Below are positions 32,510-41,057 of a stretch of 64,000 bases of DNA, in pieces. Position numbers and translations under genes: made by a program. Location of the stretch: the NCBI GenBank assembly GCA_031550535.1, contig JAVBOM010000030.1, positions 38,244 through 102,243 of the forward strand. Direction: 5' to 3'. The notes beneath the pieces were generated by a model, which searched no databases, was not told the origin of the DNA, and saw nothing but the letters and a program-made list of their open reading frames with translations. Source of the stretch: Avichristensenella sp031550535. Its GTDB lineage: Bacteria; Bacillota; Clostridia; Christensenellales; Aristaeellaceae. Position 1 is the stretch's first letter. Every line of letters begins with the position of its first letter.

Positions 32510-33685
32510 TTATCGCCGCAAAAACCGCTCCATCCGCCGCATGGCCTCGGTGAGCTTATCCGTCGCCGTCGCGTAGCAGCAGCGGATATACCCCTCGCCG
32601 CTCGCGCCGAACGCGGTGCCCGGCACGCACGCAACGTGCTCCGCGCGCAGCAGCGCCTCGCAGAACGCCTCGCTCGTCATGCCCGTGCCCTGGATCGAAG
32701 GAAACGCGTAAAACGCGCCCTCCGGCACGAAGCACGGCAGACCCATGCGCTGGAACGCGTCCACCATCAGCCGGCGGCGGCGGTCGTAGCTGCGGACCAT
32801 GGTTTTCACATCCTCAAACCCGTTCGTCAGCCCCCGCGCCAGCGCCTCTTCGGCGGCGACCTGCCCCTGGGTGGACGCGCACATGATCGTGTACTGGTGG
32901 ATTTTGCACAGCAGCGCGAGCAGCTCGCGCGGGCCGCACGCGTAGCCCACCCGCCAGCCGGTCATCGCGAACGCCTTGGAAAATCCGCTCAGCAGGATCG
33001 TCCGCTCGCGCATGCCCGGGAGCGACGCGAGGCTGATGTGCGGCGCGCCGCCATACGTCAGCTCCGCGTAAATCTCGTCCGAGAGCACGAACACGTCCGT
33101 GCCCCGCAGGGCATCCGCGATGCCAAGCAGCGCGTCCCGCCGCATGACGCCGCCGGTGGGGTTGTTCGGATAGGGGAAGATCAGCGCCTTCACGCGCGGG
33201 GACAGCGTGGCGCGCAGCGCGTCCGCCGTCAGGCAAAAGCCGTCCTCTGCGCGCGTTTGCAGCGGCACCGGCACGCCCCCGGCGAATATGACGCCCGGCG
33301 CGTACGCGACATACGAGGGCTCCGGGATCAGCACCTCGTCCCCCGGCGCGACCAGCGCCCGCAGCGCCAGATCGATGCCCTCGCTCGCGCCGACGGTGAC
33401 GAGCACCTCGTCCTTCGCGTCATACGTGAGGCCGAAACGCCCGTGCAAATACTCCGCGATCAGCGCGCGCAGGCCGGGGCGGCCCCAGTTGGACGTGTAC
33501 TGCGTCAGCCCCCGCTCGATGGATTCCACCGCCGCGTCGCGGATGTGCCCGGGCGTCACAAAGTCCGGCTCGCCGACGCCCAGGGAGATGGCGTCCGGCA
33601 TTTCGGCCACGATGTCAAAAAACTTGCGGATGCCGGAGGGCGGAACGTCCCGCACCAAAGGGTTCACCAGGCGCGCATACTCCAT
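32510..33685 (-). CDS. PLP-dependent aminotransferase (class I/II)
   Basis: 391-residue fold-type I aminotransferase. Signature features: GEPDFVTPGHIRDAA, TQYTSNWGRPGLRALIAEYL, NNPTGGVM, DEIYAELTYGG, and the PLP lysine in SGFSKAFAMTGWRVGY. The ATG at 33685 overlaps the regulator stop; a GTG one codon earlier is possible. It lies in a two-gene operon with an Lrp/AsnC regulator, suggesting control by an amino acid. Close to the AspC/PatA subgroup; the substrate is not certain. Confidence 0.92.
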   Translation of the reverse strand: MEYARLVNPLVRDVPPSGIRKFFDIVAEMPDAISLGVGEPDFVTPGHIRDAAVESIERGLTQYTSNWGRPGLRALIAEYLHGRFGLTYDAKDEVLVTVGASEGIDLALRALVAPGDEVLIPEPSYVAYAPGVIFAGGVPVPLQTRAEDGFCLTADALRATLSPRVKALIFPYPNNPTGGVMRRDALLGIADALRGTDVFVLSDEIYAELTYGGAPHISLASLPGMRERTILLSGFSKAFAMTGWRVGYACGPRELLALLCKIHQYTIMCASTQGQVAAEEALARGLTNGFEDVKTMVRSYDRRRRLMVDAFQRMGLPCFVPEGAFYAFPSIQGTGMTSEAFCEALLRAEHVACVPGTAFGASGEGYIRCCYATATDKLTEAMRRMERFLRR

Positions 33686-34182
33686 CACGGGCTCACCGGC
33701 AGCCGCGTATCCTGCCCGTTGCCTTGAAAGGCCACGCCCTCGTATTTATAGGTTTTCAGCATGAAGTGCGTCGCCGTGCCGATGACGGACTCAATCGGCG
33801 ACAGCTTCGACGACACGAACGCCGCGAGCCGCTGAAGCGTTGGCGCTTCCGCCATCACCAGCAGGTCATACGCGCCGCTCATCAGGTACAGGCTCGTCAC
33901 TTCGTCAAACTGCTGAATGCGCGCGGCGGTGGCGTCAAAGCCGCGGTCGCGCTCGGGCTGTACGCGCACCTCGATCACAGCGCGCACCGTATCCCGGCCC
34001 GTCTTTTCCCAGTTGATCATGGCGGGGTACTTGATGAGCACGCCGTCCGCCGTCAGCCGCGCGACACGGCGCTCCACCTCGTCCACGGGCGCGCCCGCCA
34101 TCACGGCAAGCTGGCCCGGCGTGACGCGCGCGTCGTCCGCGAGTGCTTCCAGAATGTGCATGTCCAGCGTATCGTAGGCCAA
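33685..34182 (-). CDS. Lrp/AsnC-family transcriptional regulator
   Basis: 165-residue regulator: N-terminal winged HTH (LDMHILEALADDARVTPGQLAVM...VERRVARLTADGVLIKY) and C-terminal RAM ligand domain (RAVIEVRVQPERDRGFDATA...VTSLYLMSGAYDLLVMAEA). It starts at a TTG (34182) preceded by AAAGGGGGT. Translationally coupled to the aminotransferase, which is probably its target along with itself. Confidence 0.92.
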   Translation of the reverse strand: MAYDTLDMHILEALADDARVTPGQLAVMAGAPVDEVERRVARLTADGVLIKYPAMINWEKTGRDTVRAVIEVRVQPERDRGFDATAARIQQFDEVTSLYLMSGAYDLLVMAEAPTLQRLAAFVSSKLSPIESVIGTATHFMLKTYKYEGVAFQGNGQDTRLPVSP

Positions 34183-34335
34183 GGGAACAACCCCCTTTCG
34201 TACAATGTGTTCGGAGGCGTTGGTATAAAAAAGACCGAGCCACCCGTGGCCGTAGTTTTTCGCGCTTATCCTGTAAAAATCCTGCCAATCGGAGAAAAGA
34301 ACAAAAAATTTAATCCAACAAATGTCGCCAAAAAC

Positions 34336-34358
34336 AAAAAAAGGGCGGTTGCCCGCCC
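34336..34358 (-). terminator. Terminator of the phage late operon
   Basis: On the minus strand GGGCGG / CCGCCC around a 4-nt loop precedes seven T, 25 bp after the last phage gene. Confidence 0.82.
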
Positions 34359-34383
34359 TCGGTTCGATAAGAAGCGATCAGAC

Positions 34384-34698
34384 TCAGTCCATGCCGTCCC
34401 AACCGCCCGCCATATCCGCGCCCTGCGCGATCATTTTGCGCACGGCGGCCTCAACCTGGTCCAGATCGACCGCGTACCCGCGCTCGCGCAGCTTCTTCGC
34501 CACATAGGCGAGCTTCGCCTCGCCCTGTCCTGCGCCGTAGAGCTGTTCGGCGGCGTAGACCAGCACGTCCACCACGGCGGACAGCGTCGCCTGCTGCTGC
34601 GCGGTGGTGCGGCTCCGTATCCACGGAATGAGCCACGCCGTCACCAGCGCGGCCAGCAGGCCAACGACCGCCTGCAAAATGGGGGTCAAATCAATCAT
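34384..34698 (-). CDS. Phage holin, LLH family
   Basis: 104-residue membrane protein: one strong membrane segment (TPILQAVVGLLAALVTAWLIPWI) then a charged helical tail VYAAEQLYGAGQGEAKLAYVAKKLRERG, the pattern of LLH/superfamily 6 holins. The ATG at 34698 follows AAGGAGG and overlaps the XhlA-like gene by ATGA. Last gene of the phage cassette; makes membrane holes for endolysin release. Confidence 0.87.
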   Translation of the reverse strand: MIDLTPILQAVVGLLAALVTAWLIPWIRSRTTAQQQATLSAVVDVLVYAAEQLYGAGQGEAKLAYVAKKLRERGYAVDLDQVEAAVRKMIAQGADMAGGWDGMD

Positions 34699-34952
34699 GC
34701 GGATTCCTCCTTCGCCTTTGGCGTGATAGATTGCCGGATCTGCGCCTTCTGTTCGTCCAGGGAACGCCACGCGGACTTCAGATCGCGCTCCACAATCACC
34801 AGGCGTTCCACCATGCCGTTATGCTTGTCCATCTTCGTTTCCAACTGTTCCAGGCGATAGTTCACCAGCCGGTTCGATACGACGATGCCCGCGGCCGAAC
34901 CGAGCAGCGTGCCCGCGAGCGAACACAGCGCCACAATGATTTCACTCGGCAT
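34695..34952 (-). CDS. XhlA-like phage lysis protein
   Basis: 85-residue protein with an N-terminal membrane segment (IIVALCSLAGTLLGSAAGIVV) and a C-terminal amphipathic helix (LEQLETKMDKHNGMVERLVIVERDL), similar in layout to XhlA/haemolysin-type accessory holins. The start is taken at ATG 34952; GTG 34958 is possible. Sits between endolysin and holin with overlapping ends. Confidence 0.75.
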   Translation of the reverse strand: MPSEIIVALCSLAGTLLGSAAGIVVSNRLVNYRLEQLETKMDKHNGMVERLVIVERDLKSAWRSLDEQKAQIRQSITPKAKEESA

Positions 34953-34954
34953 CC

Positions 34955-35749
34955 TCACACCCCCAGTGCCCGGCCGAGCGCCTCGTACGCCTCGCGCACG
35001 GCGGCCCGGAAGCCTGCGTCCGCGTCCGCCACCGTTCGCACCAGGTACCGCCCGTCAAGCCAGCCTTCCGTTTCACCGTACCGCGCCTCCACAAAGCCCG
35101 TGCTGATCGGCTCGCGCAGCACCTCCACGCGCGCGCCCTCGGGCACTCTCGCCATCGCCCGTGTTTTCATCGGATCTTCCCATAGGTTGATGCCGCCGCC
35201 GGTCTGCGTTGCAACGCTCGCCGTCCAGATCGCCTCGCGCATCACGCCTGCCCCGCTTTCTTCTGTTTTATTCGCCGCCCCGTATGCCACCCCGGCAAGG
35301 CGTCCCCAGTGCGTCCAGGGATACCCGCCCGCCCGGCCGAGTAGAACCCCTTTGCTGCTCCCGCGTGCGTCTACGACCATCCCGCCGCCGACGTACAGCC
35401 CAATGTGCGCCATGCCGCCCGCGCCGGCCCGGAACACCGCCAGGCCCGCCACGTCCGGCATGGCGTGCATGCCGCCCGTCTCCGCGCACCAGGTCTTGTA
35501 GATGGTTGTCGCCCCGCCCGATTTATACTTGTCCAGCGAGCGCCACGCGCCGCGCAGCAGCCCGCTGCAGTCCCACACCCGTTTCCCGTCCCATTTGGCG
35601 CATACGCCCAGCAGGTTTCCCGCCTGTTCGGGCGCTCGGTTCGCCAATTCTTGCCGGAAAGAAGGGGAGCAGACCTGCCCGTCCGCCCCCCAGCAATACC
35701 CGCCGCCCACGGCTGCCCGCGCGTAGGCGCATAGGTCGGTTGCGTTCAT
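34955..35749 (-). CDS. Phage endolysin: NlpC/P60-type peptidase with SH3 domain
   Basis: 264-residue wall hydrolase. The start at 35749 (MNATDLCAYARAAVGGGYCWG) follows GAGGAGGCG. The peptidase domain (about 1-165) has the catalytic Cys61 in VWDCSGLLRGAW and His115 in GGMAHIGLYVGGG. A bacterial SH3-type wall-binding domain follows (about 185-250, GGGINLWEDPMKTRAMARVPEGARVEVL, WLDGRYLVRT). No signal peptide, consistent with holin-dependent release. Confidence 0.9.
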   Translation of the reverse strand: MNATDLCAYARAAVGGGYCWGADGQVCSPSFRQELANRAPEQAGNLLGVCAKWDGKRVWDCSGLLRGAWRSLDKYKSGGATTIYKTWCAETGGMHAMPDVAGLAVFRAGAGGMAHIGLYVGGGMVVDARGSSKGVLLGRAGGYPWTHWGRLAGVAYGAANKTEESGAGVMREAIWTASVATQTGGGINLWEDPMKTRAMARVPEGARVEVLREPISTGFVEARYGETEGWLDGRYLVRTVADADAGFRAAVREAYEALGRALGV

Positions 35750-35766
35750 TAGATCGCCTCCTCTAG

Positions 35767-37788
35767 TTACCCCAGTAGATTCATCCAGCGGCCAATCACC
35801 GCACCCATACGCTCGCGGCCTGCTTCGTTCGGAAGCGTCATATCCAGCTCCGGATAATAATAGGATCGTGTTTGAGCATTGAAACCGAGAGTATAGTAGT
35901 TGTCGATGCAAACCACCTTGAATTCTTTTGCGATTGAATTACAAACATCAATGTATTCTGTCAGAGTTTTATTAACTATAATGTGACTATCGCTATCATC
36001 AACAACATGAAAACCTGCGTCCAGCCAAGCTCTGTAGATAGGTGTACAAATGGAGATTCTAATGCGGGGGAAGGCGGTAAAAAGCGTCCGAAGAGTATAT
36101 CGGAACGCTCCTTCGAAGGTTGTTTTTGTTTCCCCGGCATTGGTTGGTGCCACATACCCATTGCCAAAATCGTTTGCGCCAAAAGCGATTGTGATATGAG
36201 TCACCTCACTAAAATTCAACGATTTTAGCATGGACAAAGCTTCGGCATGGCGTATTTTCGACGCACCGGTTTGCGCTTCAATCGTTGCCTCTTGGGCGCT
36301 AAAATCTCCTGACACAATTGCGTCGGCTAAAGAACACATGGACAGACCGTTATACGCTGTTTCGCTGATGTTACTCATGCGTGTCCCACCGAAAGCACAG
36401 TTATAAACGGTTGCCCCTGTAGTTTTTGCAATGCTGTCACTGACACTTGTCGGACCTCGCACATTCGCGAATATTGAATCGCCGAAATTGACAATGTGCT
36501 TGCCATAAAGCGGTTTTGCTTTGTTGACCTCTATGTAGGCAGTCTCGAACTCATTGGCGAGAGACTTCGCGTATTCGGTGGTGAAGGTGCCAGTATCGGC
36601 ATACAGCGTGTTGAAGGCAGGTGTCTCTCTGTTTATCTGCGCCAGTGGGGGGATTGTCATGTTTGTTGCCGCCGGCATCGCAAGAATCGGTACACACGCC
36701 TCGTAACCGGTATCAATCGAACCGGTTTCAAGCTGCACGTCTCTTATCGTGACAATTGTGTCTACGGGCAATGTGCTTGAGCGATTTGTTCTCAAATCAA
36801 CCCTGCGCCCTTTGATTAACTCCATAAATCCACCTACCCGTTGAGCAGGAGAATAATAGAATAAGGGTATGTTTATATATGTCTCCAAGGTTACCCCATC
36901 CGCAGCGTAGAGCAAACATGACAGTTGATAATTTCCATCCGTTGCTTGTGTAGCGTCCATCCAGGCTGAAAAGGCATATGTTCCTGTGGGGTATGGAAAC
37001 GAGCCCCAGCTTTTGAGAGTCCGTTTTCCATTATAATCCCCTGTATAATCAACAGCAGTATCAACGAGATTTTTCCCCGTTTGATACATCCTTCCCACGC
37101 CACTGGTTGCTATATCAATCCCGGTCATTGGCGCGGGGTAAAACTGGGCCATTTCGGAATCGCCTATTGTTTTCCACAATAAAGTCTGTTCGTTGTTTTC
37201 ACTCGTGTTGATCTCTACCCAGCTCTTGTTTTTCCGGCCGTACAGCTTACTATCCGCAGGCGCTTCGGGGAAGGCGATACCCTGTTCAGCCATGTCCGCT
37301 ATGGCCGCATTGATGTCCGCCGCCGCCTCTCTGGCGTCCGCTGCCGCTGCCGCCGCTTCCTCCGCCGCCGCCTGTGCCCGCGTAACCGCCCCCAACACCT
37401 CGTCCACCCAGCCGAACGCGGGATCCTCCGGCACCTCGCCGCCCACGCCGATGCTGTCCCGCACCGTCAGCAGCACCCGGTAGCTCTTGACCACTGCGTC
37501 GCCCTGCCGCGCCTGTATTTCCAGATCAACGTCGCCCGCAAGCGCCGTCTCCATGCCCGTCAGCGAATACCGCACCGTGCCCTCCGTCACGGGCATGTCC
37601 ACTGCCGCCGGATACACCGTTCCGTCCGGCCTTCGCGCGATCAGCGCGAAGGTCGCCCCCGGGTAACGGTCGATCACCGCGGATACGTCCACCGCAACCT
37701 CCGTCGCCAGGCTGTCCCCCACAAACCCCGCCATGGTCCGCTGTGGCCGGGGTTCCCCGAAGATTCGTCGTATGGTCCTTACGCTCAT
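35767..37788 (-). CDS. Phage tail fibre/baseplate protein with SGNH esterase domain
   Basis: 673-residue protein. The N-terminal about 125 residues are a BppU-like domain nearly identical to the next protein (FGEPRPQRTMAGFVGDSLAT). An Ala-rich helix follows (about 135-170), then a beta-rich region. From about 430 there is an SGNH-hydrolase domain: VNFGDSIFANV (nucleophile Ser near 436), GGTRM, and GANDFG near 536. The C-terminal D-x-x-H block is not obvious (LPNEAGRERMG instead). Likely a receptor-binding protein that deacylates surface glycans. The C-terminal part has lower GC than its neighbours, suggesting a swapped-in domain. Confidence 0.82.
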   Translation of the reverse strand: MSVRTIRRIFGEPRPQRTMAGFVGDSLATEVAVDVSAVIDRYPGATFALIARRPDGTVYPAAVDMPVTEGTVRYSLTGMETALAGDVDLEIQARQGDAVVKSYRVLLTVRDSIGVGGEVPEDPAFGWVDEVLGAVTRAQAAAEEAAAAAADAREAAADINAAIADMAEQGIAFPEAPADSKLYGRKNKSWVEINTSENNEQTLLWKTIGDSEMAQFYPAPMTGIDIATSGVGRMYQTGKNLVDTAVDYTGDYNGKRTLKSWGSFPYPTGTYAFSAWMDATQATDGNYQLSCLLYAADGVTLETYINIPLFYYSPAQRVGGFMELIKGRRVDLRTNRSSTLPVDTIVTIRDVQLETGSIDTGYEACVPILAMPAATNMTIPPLAQINRETPAFNTLYADTGTFTTEYAKSLANEFETAYIEVNKAKPLYGKHIVNFGDSIFANVRGPTSVSDSIAKTTGATVYNCAFGGTRMSNISETAYNGLSMCSLADAIVSGDFSAQEATIEAQTGASKIRHAEALSMLKSLNFSEVTHITIAFGANDFGNGYVAPTNAGETKTTFEGAFRYTLRTLFTAFPRIRISICTPIYRAWLDAGFHVVDDSDSHIIVNKTLTEYIDVCNSIAKEFKVVCIDNYYTLGFNAQTRSYYYPELDMTLPNEAGRERMGAVIGRWMNLLG

Positions 37789-37928
37789 ATCAAAATTCCC
37801 CTCCATATTTCGGCGCATTCTCGCCGCGTCCGGCAGTTGGTGCGCCATCCCTGACGTAATTTTATAGGATGTCCTTGTACATCGTGTCAGCTACTTGCCG
37901 TTGACACCCGCAATGCGACAATCCGCGT

Positions 37929-40151
37929 TTACTGCTGCGCAAGCAAGTATGCCGTGCCCTGATACCCTGATGCCGCAACCGTGCCGCCCGCGTCCGTGTA
38001 TAGGTTGTTGGTTCCGGCGAGCGACGGGATCGTGTGCGTTTGCCCCGCGACCGTCGTTGGAACCGCGAGCGGATAGAGCACGGCGTATGGTAGCGGAGTA
38101 GATGCTTTGCTTGCGAGCAGCGCCTTGAATGACGCGAGGTCAGGCGCAACCGCCGCGGGCAGCAGGAGATTGATCTGTCCTTCCGCCGTGCTGCCAAACA
38201 CGCCGACGGCGTTGTTCACCGCGCCTCCTGGCAGCGGCTGCGCATAGGTACACCACATTTCCATGGCGGGCTTTGCGTCCGGCATCGCGAGCGTAAAGCG
38301 GTTTGACGTTCCATAGGCCCCGGCAAGCGTCCAGTCCTCCGTCCCATCCAACGGGAGGTATTTGCTTCTCAGCGTAATCACACCGCTCGCAACCCCTACT
38401 TCGTCCGTGGCGCCGGGCAGGCCGTACAGTGTCTGAGGATTCTCGATTTCATAAGAGTTGCCCGCATAAGGGGTAAATTCCGTTACAGTGCTTGACAACT
38501 CATACTGATACGAAGACCGGAAAGATTCCAATTCCGCGGCTGTAAACATTTGAGGACTACCGCCCGCTGCGTCTGTGTGCCTATATACAATTCTCGCGAA
38601 CATCGCGCCAGGGTATGAACACTCCAATGAAGGAAGAAGTTGTTTGGTAGCGTCATAAATCTTCCATGTAGCCCTCGTAATGGTTGAATCGGCCCAGCTA
38701 ATAGCGCCCCAACCGCCATTGAATAACGGAAGAAATCCCGTTGTGATATAGTTTTTCCAGTCAACGGGCAAGCCCTCCGCGTCGAGCCCTTGAATGAGCA
38801 TGTCATCTGGGTTCGACTGGTTTTTCCCCGTCCGATACACCGTCTCGCTATCGCATCCAACAATGGGCGACGGATCGCCGGGAGAAGGACTTTGCGGGGA
38901 AAATGGAACATATGGTGTAGCCACAGAACCCTCTTCCACTTGGATGTTTGTAAAGTCAACATAATCACCAATCGCCACAGTACCTGCCGAGGTGTTGGCA
39001 TAAACAATTATAACAATTCTGGGTTCGCCGTTCGGGGGGGTGCCTACTGTAAATGTGGTTTTTCCTCCGATTGCACTCAAGCCGGCAATATAGGCTGAAA
39101 TGGTCCCGTTTTCGCGTTGCCAATAAACGTATACACGTCCAGCGTTAGACGCGCTGGCAGCAAGCTCGCCACGAAGGGTAAACTGCTTTCCGGCTACATC
39201 GGCGTAGTTAAACAGGGCGTATACCGCGTATGAAAACTCTCCAACCCCCACTTCGGTCGATGTAATCCGCACCCCATTTGGAATAGTCGAAACGGTTGAT
39301 TTTATTGTAGCAACGGGTCCCTTGCCTATGTCAAACAGATTCTTGCCTTGCGTCACCGTCTGCCGCGCAACCAAGTTCAGCGTAGCCTCCAGCGGCAATC
39401 CTTCAACGCAGCCGTTCAAAGTGGCAATTGATCCGGAAGCACTCGTGGCGGGAAAGACTTCCTTGGTAACCAGATCCATAGAATCCCTATTATAATGCAC
39501 AAACAAACTGCCGGCATTGGCGTTCAGCGTATTTGCCCCGGCGACCGCCGCAAACGTGTACGGTGTCCCCGCCGTCAGGGTGACGGCGTCGCCGTTGATG
39601 GCACATGCCCCGGTGGTGTCCGCCGTCACCTGCACGGTGCTGTTCACCGCCGGATGGATCGTGATCGAGCTTCCATCCGCGTAAAACTGCCATTTGCTCG
39701 CGGCATGGGTAAACACCTGCGTTTCTGTGGCCTCCATAACCCGCTCGGCGGCCTCCAGCACCTCGTCCACCCAGCCGAACGCGGGATCCTCCGGCGCGTC
39801 GCCGCCCGCGCCGATGCTGTCTTGCACCGTCAGCAACACCCGGTAGCTCTTGACCACCGCGTCGCCCTGCCGCGCCTGTATTTCCAGATCGACATCGCCC
39901 GCAAGCGCCGTCTCCATGCCCGTCAGCGCGTATCGCACCGTGCCTTCCGTCACAGGCATGTTGGCCGCCGCCGGGTACACCGTTCCATCCGCGCGCTTCG
40001 CGATCAGCGCGAAGGCCGCTCCCGGGTAGCGGTCGATCACCGCGGACACGTCCACCGCAACCTCCGTCGCCAGGCTGTCCCCCACAAACCCCGCCATGGT
40101 CCGCTGTGGCCGGGGCTCCCCAAAGATTCGCCGTATAACCCTTATGCTCAT
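37929..40151 (-). CDS. Phage tail fibre/baseplate protein, paralogue of the SGNH fibre
   Basis: 740-residue protein starting MSIRVIRRIFGEPRPQRT at 40151 after GGAGGAGA. Residues 1-125 match the downstream fibre almost exactly (BppU-like). The middle resembles carbohydrate-binding modules common in phage fibres (SSGSIATLNGCVEGLPLEATLNLV, QTVTQGKNLFDIGKG, VEEGSVATPYVPFSPQSP) and the C-terminus is beta-rich. Nested after the CBM protein with an ATGA overlap. The repeated N-terminus with different C-termini suggests duplication followed by exchange of host-recognition tips. Confidence 0.8.
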   Translation of the reverse strand: MSIRVIRRIFGEPRPQRTMAGFVGDSLATEVAVDVSAVIDRYPGAAFALIAKRADGTVYPAAANMPVTEGTVRYALTGMETALAGDVDLEIQARQGDAVVKSYRVLLTVQDSIGAGGDAPEDPAFGWVDEVLEAAERVMEATETQVFTHAASKWQFYADGSSITIHPAVNSTVQVTADTTGACAINGDAVTLTAGTPYTFAAVAGANTLNANAGSLFVHYNRDSMDLVTKEVFPATSASGSIATLNGCVEGLPLEATLNLVARQTVTQGKNLFDIGKGPVATIKSTVSTIPNGVRITSTEVGVGEFSYAVYALFNYADVAGKQFTLRGELAASASNAGRVYVYWQRENGTISAYIAGLSAIGGKTTFTVGTPPNGEPRIVIIVYANTSAGTVAIGDYVDFTNIQVEEGSVATPYVPFSPQSPSPGDPSPIVGCDSETVYRTGKNQSNPDDMLIQGLDAEGLPVDWKNYITTGFLPLFNGGWGAISWADSTITRATWKIYDATKQLLPSLECSYPGAMFARIVYRHTDAAGGSPQMFTAAELESFRSSYQYELSSTVTEFTPYAGNSYEIENPQTLYGLPGATDEVGVASGVITLRSKYLPLDGTEDWTLAGAYGTSNRFTLAMPDAKPAMEMWCTYAQPLPGGAVNNAVGVFGSTAEGQINLLLPAAVAPDLASFKALLASKASTPLPYAVLYPLAVPTTVAGQTHTIPSLAGTNNLYTDAGGTVAASGYQGTAYLLAQQ

Positions 40152-40654
40152 ATCGATATTCTCCTCCATATTGCCGGCGCCTCATCCGGCGCCCACACAT
40201 TCGCGCCCGCGCCGCCGGGCATCACGCACTCATACACCACGCCGCCATACGTCCGCCTCTCGCCAAACCCCACGATCTCCCCGGACACCCACGGCAGCGC
40301 CTCGCCGCCCTCGTCCGGCACCTGCACCGGCGTATAGATCGCCAGCATCCCCTCCGCGTCCGGCGGCTGGTGCTCCGCGCTCGTCACCGCCTGCCGCACC
40401 CGATACAGCCCGCAGTGGTAGGGATTCCTCGCGGAATCCCTTTCATGGCCCGGAATCTCCGGTTCCGTGCCCGCGCCGTGCCGCACCACATCCCCCTCGG
40501 CGTACGCCACGCCCGCCCGCCACCAGTCAAAGACCGTCTCACACGCCAGCAGCGTCCCCGGGTCCTCGGTCGCCCGCGCCACCACCGCACCGGCCATGCG
40601 CATCTGCGCCCTCAGCGCCCGCGCTCTTTCCGCCTGCTCCGCTGTCAGAATCAT
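40148..40654 (-). CDS. Phage tail protein with chitin-binding-like modules and an in-frame repeat insert
   Basis: 168-residue protein: helical N-terminus, then a CBM5/12-like module (VAYAEGDVVRHG...GLYRVRQAVTSAEHQPPD) and a second beta module (SGEIVGFGERRTYGGVVYECVMPG). The module's usual YxxGDVVxxxGxLYxxxQAHTS pattern is split by exactly 21 residues (61-81, AGTEPEIPGH then ERDSARNPYHC), encoded by a 63-bp family A repeat at 40412-40474. Without them the module is contiguous (VVRHG-GLYRV). Frame is kept and no stop arises. Overlaps both neighbours by ATGA. Confidence 0.82.
   Translation of the reverse strand: MILTAEQAERARALRAQMRMAGAVVARATEDPGTLLACETVFDWWRAGVAYAEGDVVRHGAGTEPEIPGHERDSARNPYHCGLYRVRQAVTSAEHQPPDAEGMLAIYTPVQVPDEGGEALPWVSGEIVGFGERRTYGGVVYECVMPGGAGANVWAPDEAPAIWRRISI
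40412..40474 (-). repeat. Family A repeat inserted in frame in a phage tail gene
   Basis: Minus strand: GGAACCGGAGATTCC-type hairpin 1, GGCCATGA spacer, hairpin 2 AGGGATTCC / GGAATCCCT. 63 bp, equal to 21 codons. Confidence 0.85.
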
Positions 40655-40935
40655 GCGTATCCCTCCAATATCGCCAGCACCTCGTCCGCGCCCCGGCTTG
40701 CCGTCAGGATCGGCAGCGCCACCTGTTCACCGCCCACATTCCGCGTCCAGCCGATCCCGTTGTACATGTCCCCGATGTCCAGCCCCAGCGGCATCTGCTC
40801 CACCAGCCGCCTGCTAAGCGCCCGCTCCATCACATCAACATCCTGCCCCGCGTCCATCACGATCAGGTTCTCCACATACGACCCGTGCTGGAATGTCCCG
40901 TCCTTGTCCGTCCCGTTCACCACGGCATATTTCAT
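40651..40935 (-). CDS. Small phage tail-region protein, 94 aa
   Basis: MKYAVVNGTDKDGTFQHGSY start at 40935 with GAGGAGGGG upstream. The family is not recognised. It is acidic, soluble, and overlaps the next gene by ATGA, so it belongs to the tail-fibre operon. Two family A copies lie directly upstream. Confidence 0.65.
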   Translation of the reverse strand: MKYAVVNGTDKDGTFQHGSYVENLIVMDAGQDVDVMERALSRRLVEQMPLGLDIGDMYNGIGWTRNVGGEQVALPILTASRGADEVLAILEGYA

Positions 40936-40954
40936 ACAGCCAGCCCCTCCTCAA

Positions 40955-41057
40955 TGTAGGGATTCCTTACGGAATCCCTTTCATGGTCTGGAATCCAAGG
41001 TAGGGGTTCCTTCGGAAGCCCCTCATGGCGCCCGATTTTTCAAATCAGCGCCGCCAT
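40955..41057 (-). repeat. Two family A repeats in tandem
   Basis: A full copy (about 41001-41057, hairpin 1 GGCGCTGATTTG...AAATCGGGCGCC and hairpin 2 GGGGCTTCC / GGAACCCCT) is followed on the minus strand by a copy with a shortened hairpin 1 (40955-41000). The stop codon of the upstream gene lies at the junction. Confidence 0.8.

Noticed and set aside
34200..34380. Phage attachment site
   Set aside because: I could not find a convincing direct repeat between this end and 62000-62170.
37789..37928. Small gene between the two tail fibres
   Set aside because: Only very short frames without a good RBS are present.
40384..40590. Alternative frame over the CBM-protein insert
   Set aside because: The main frame runs through the insert without a stop and has recognisable modules on both sides.
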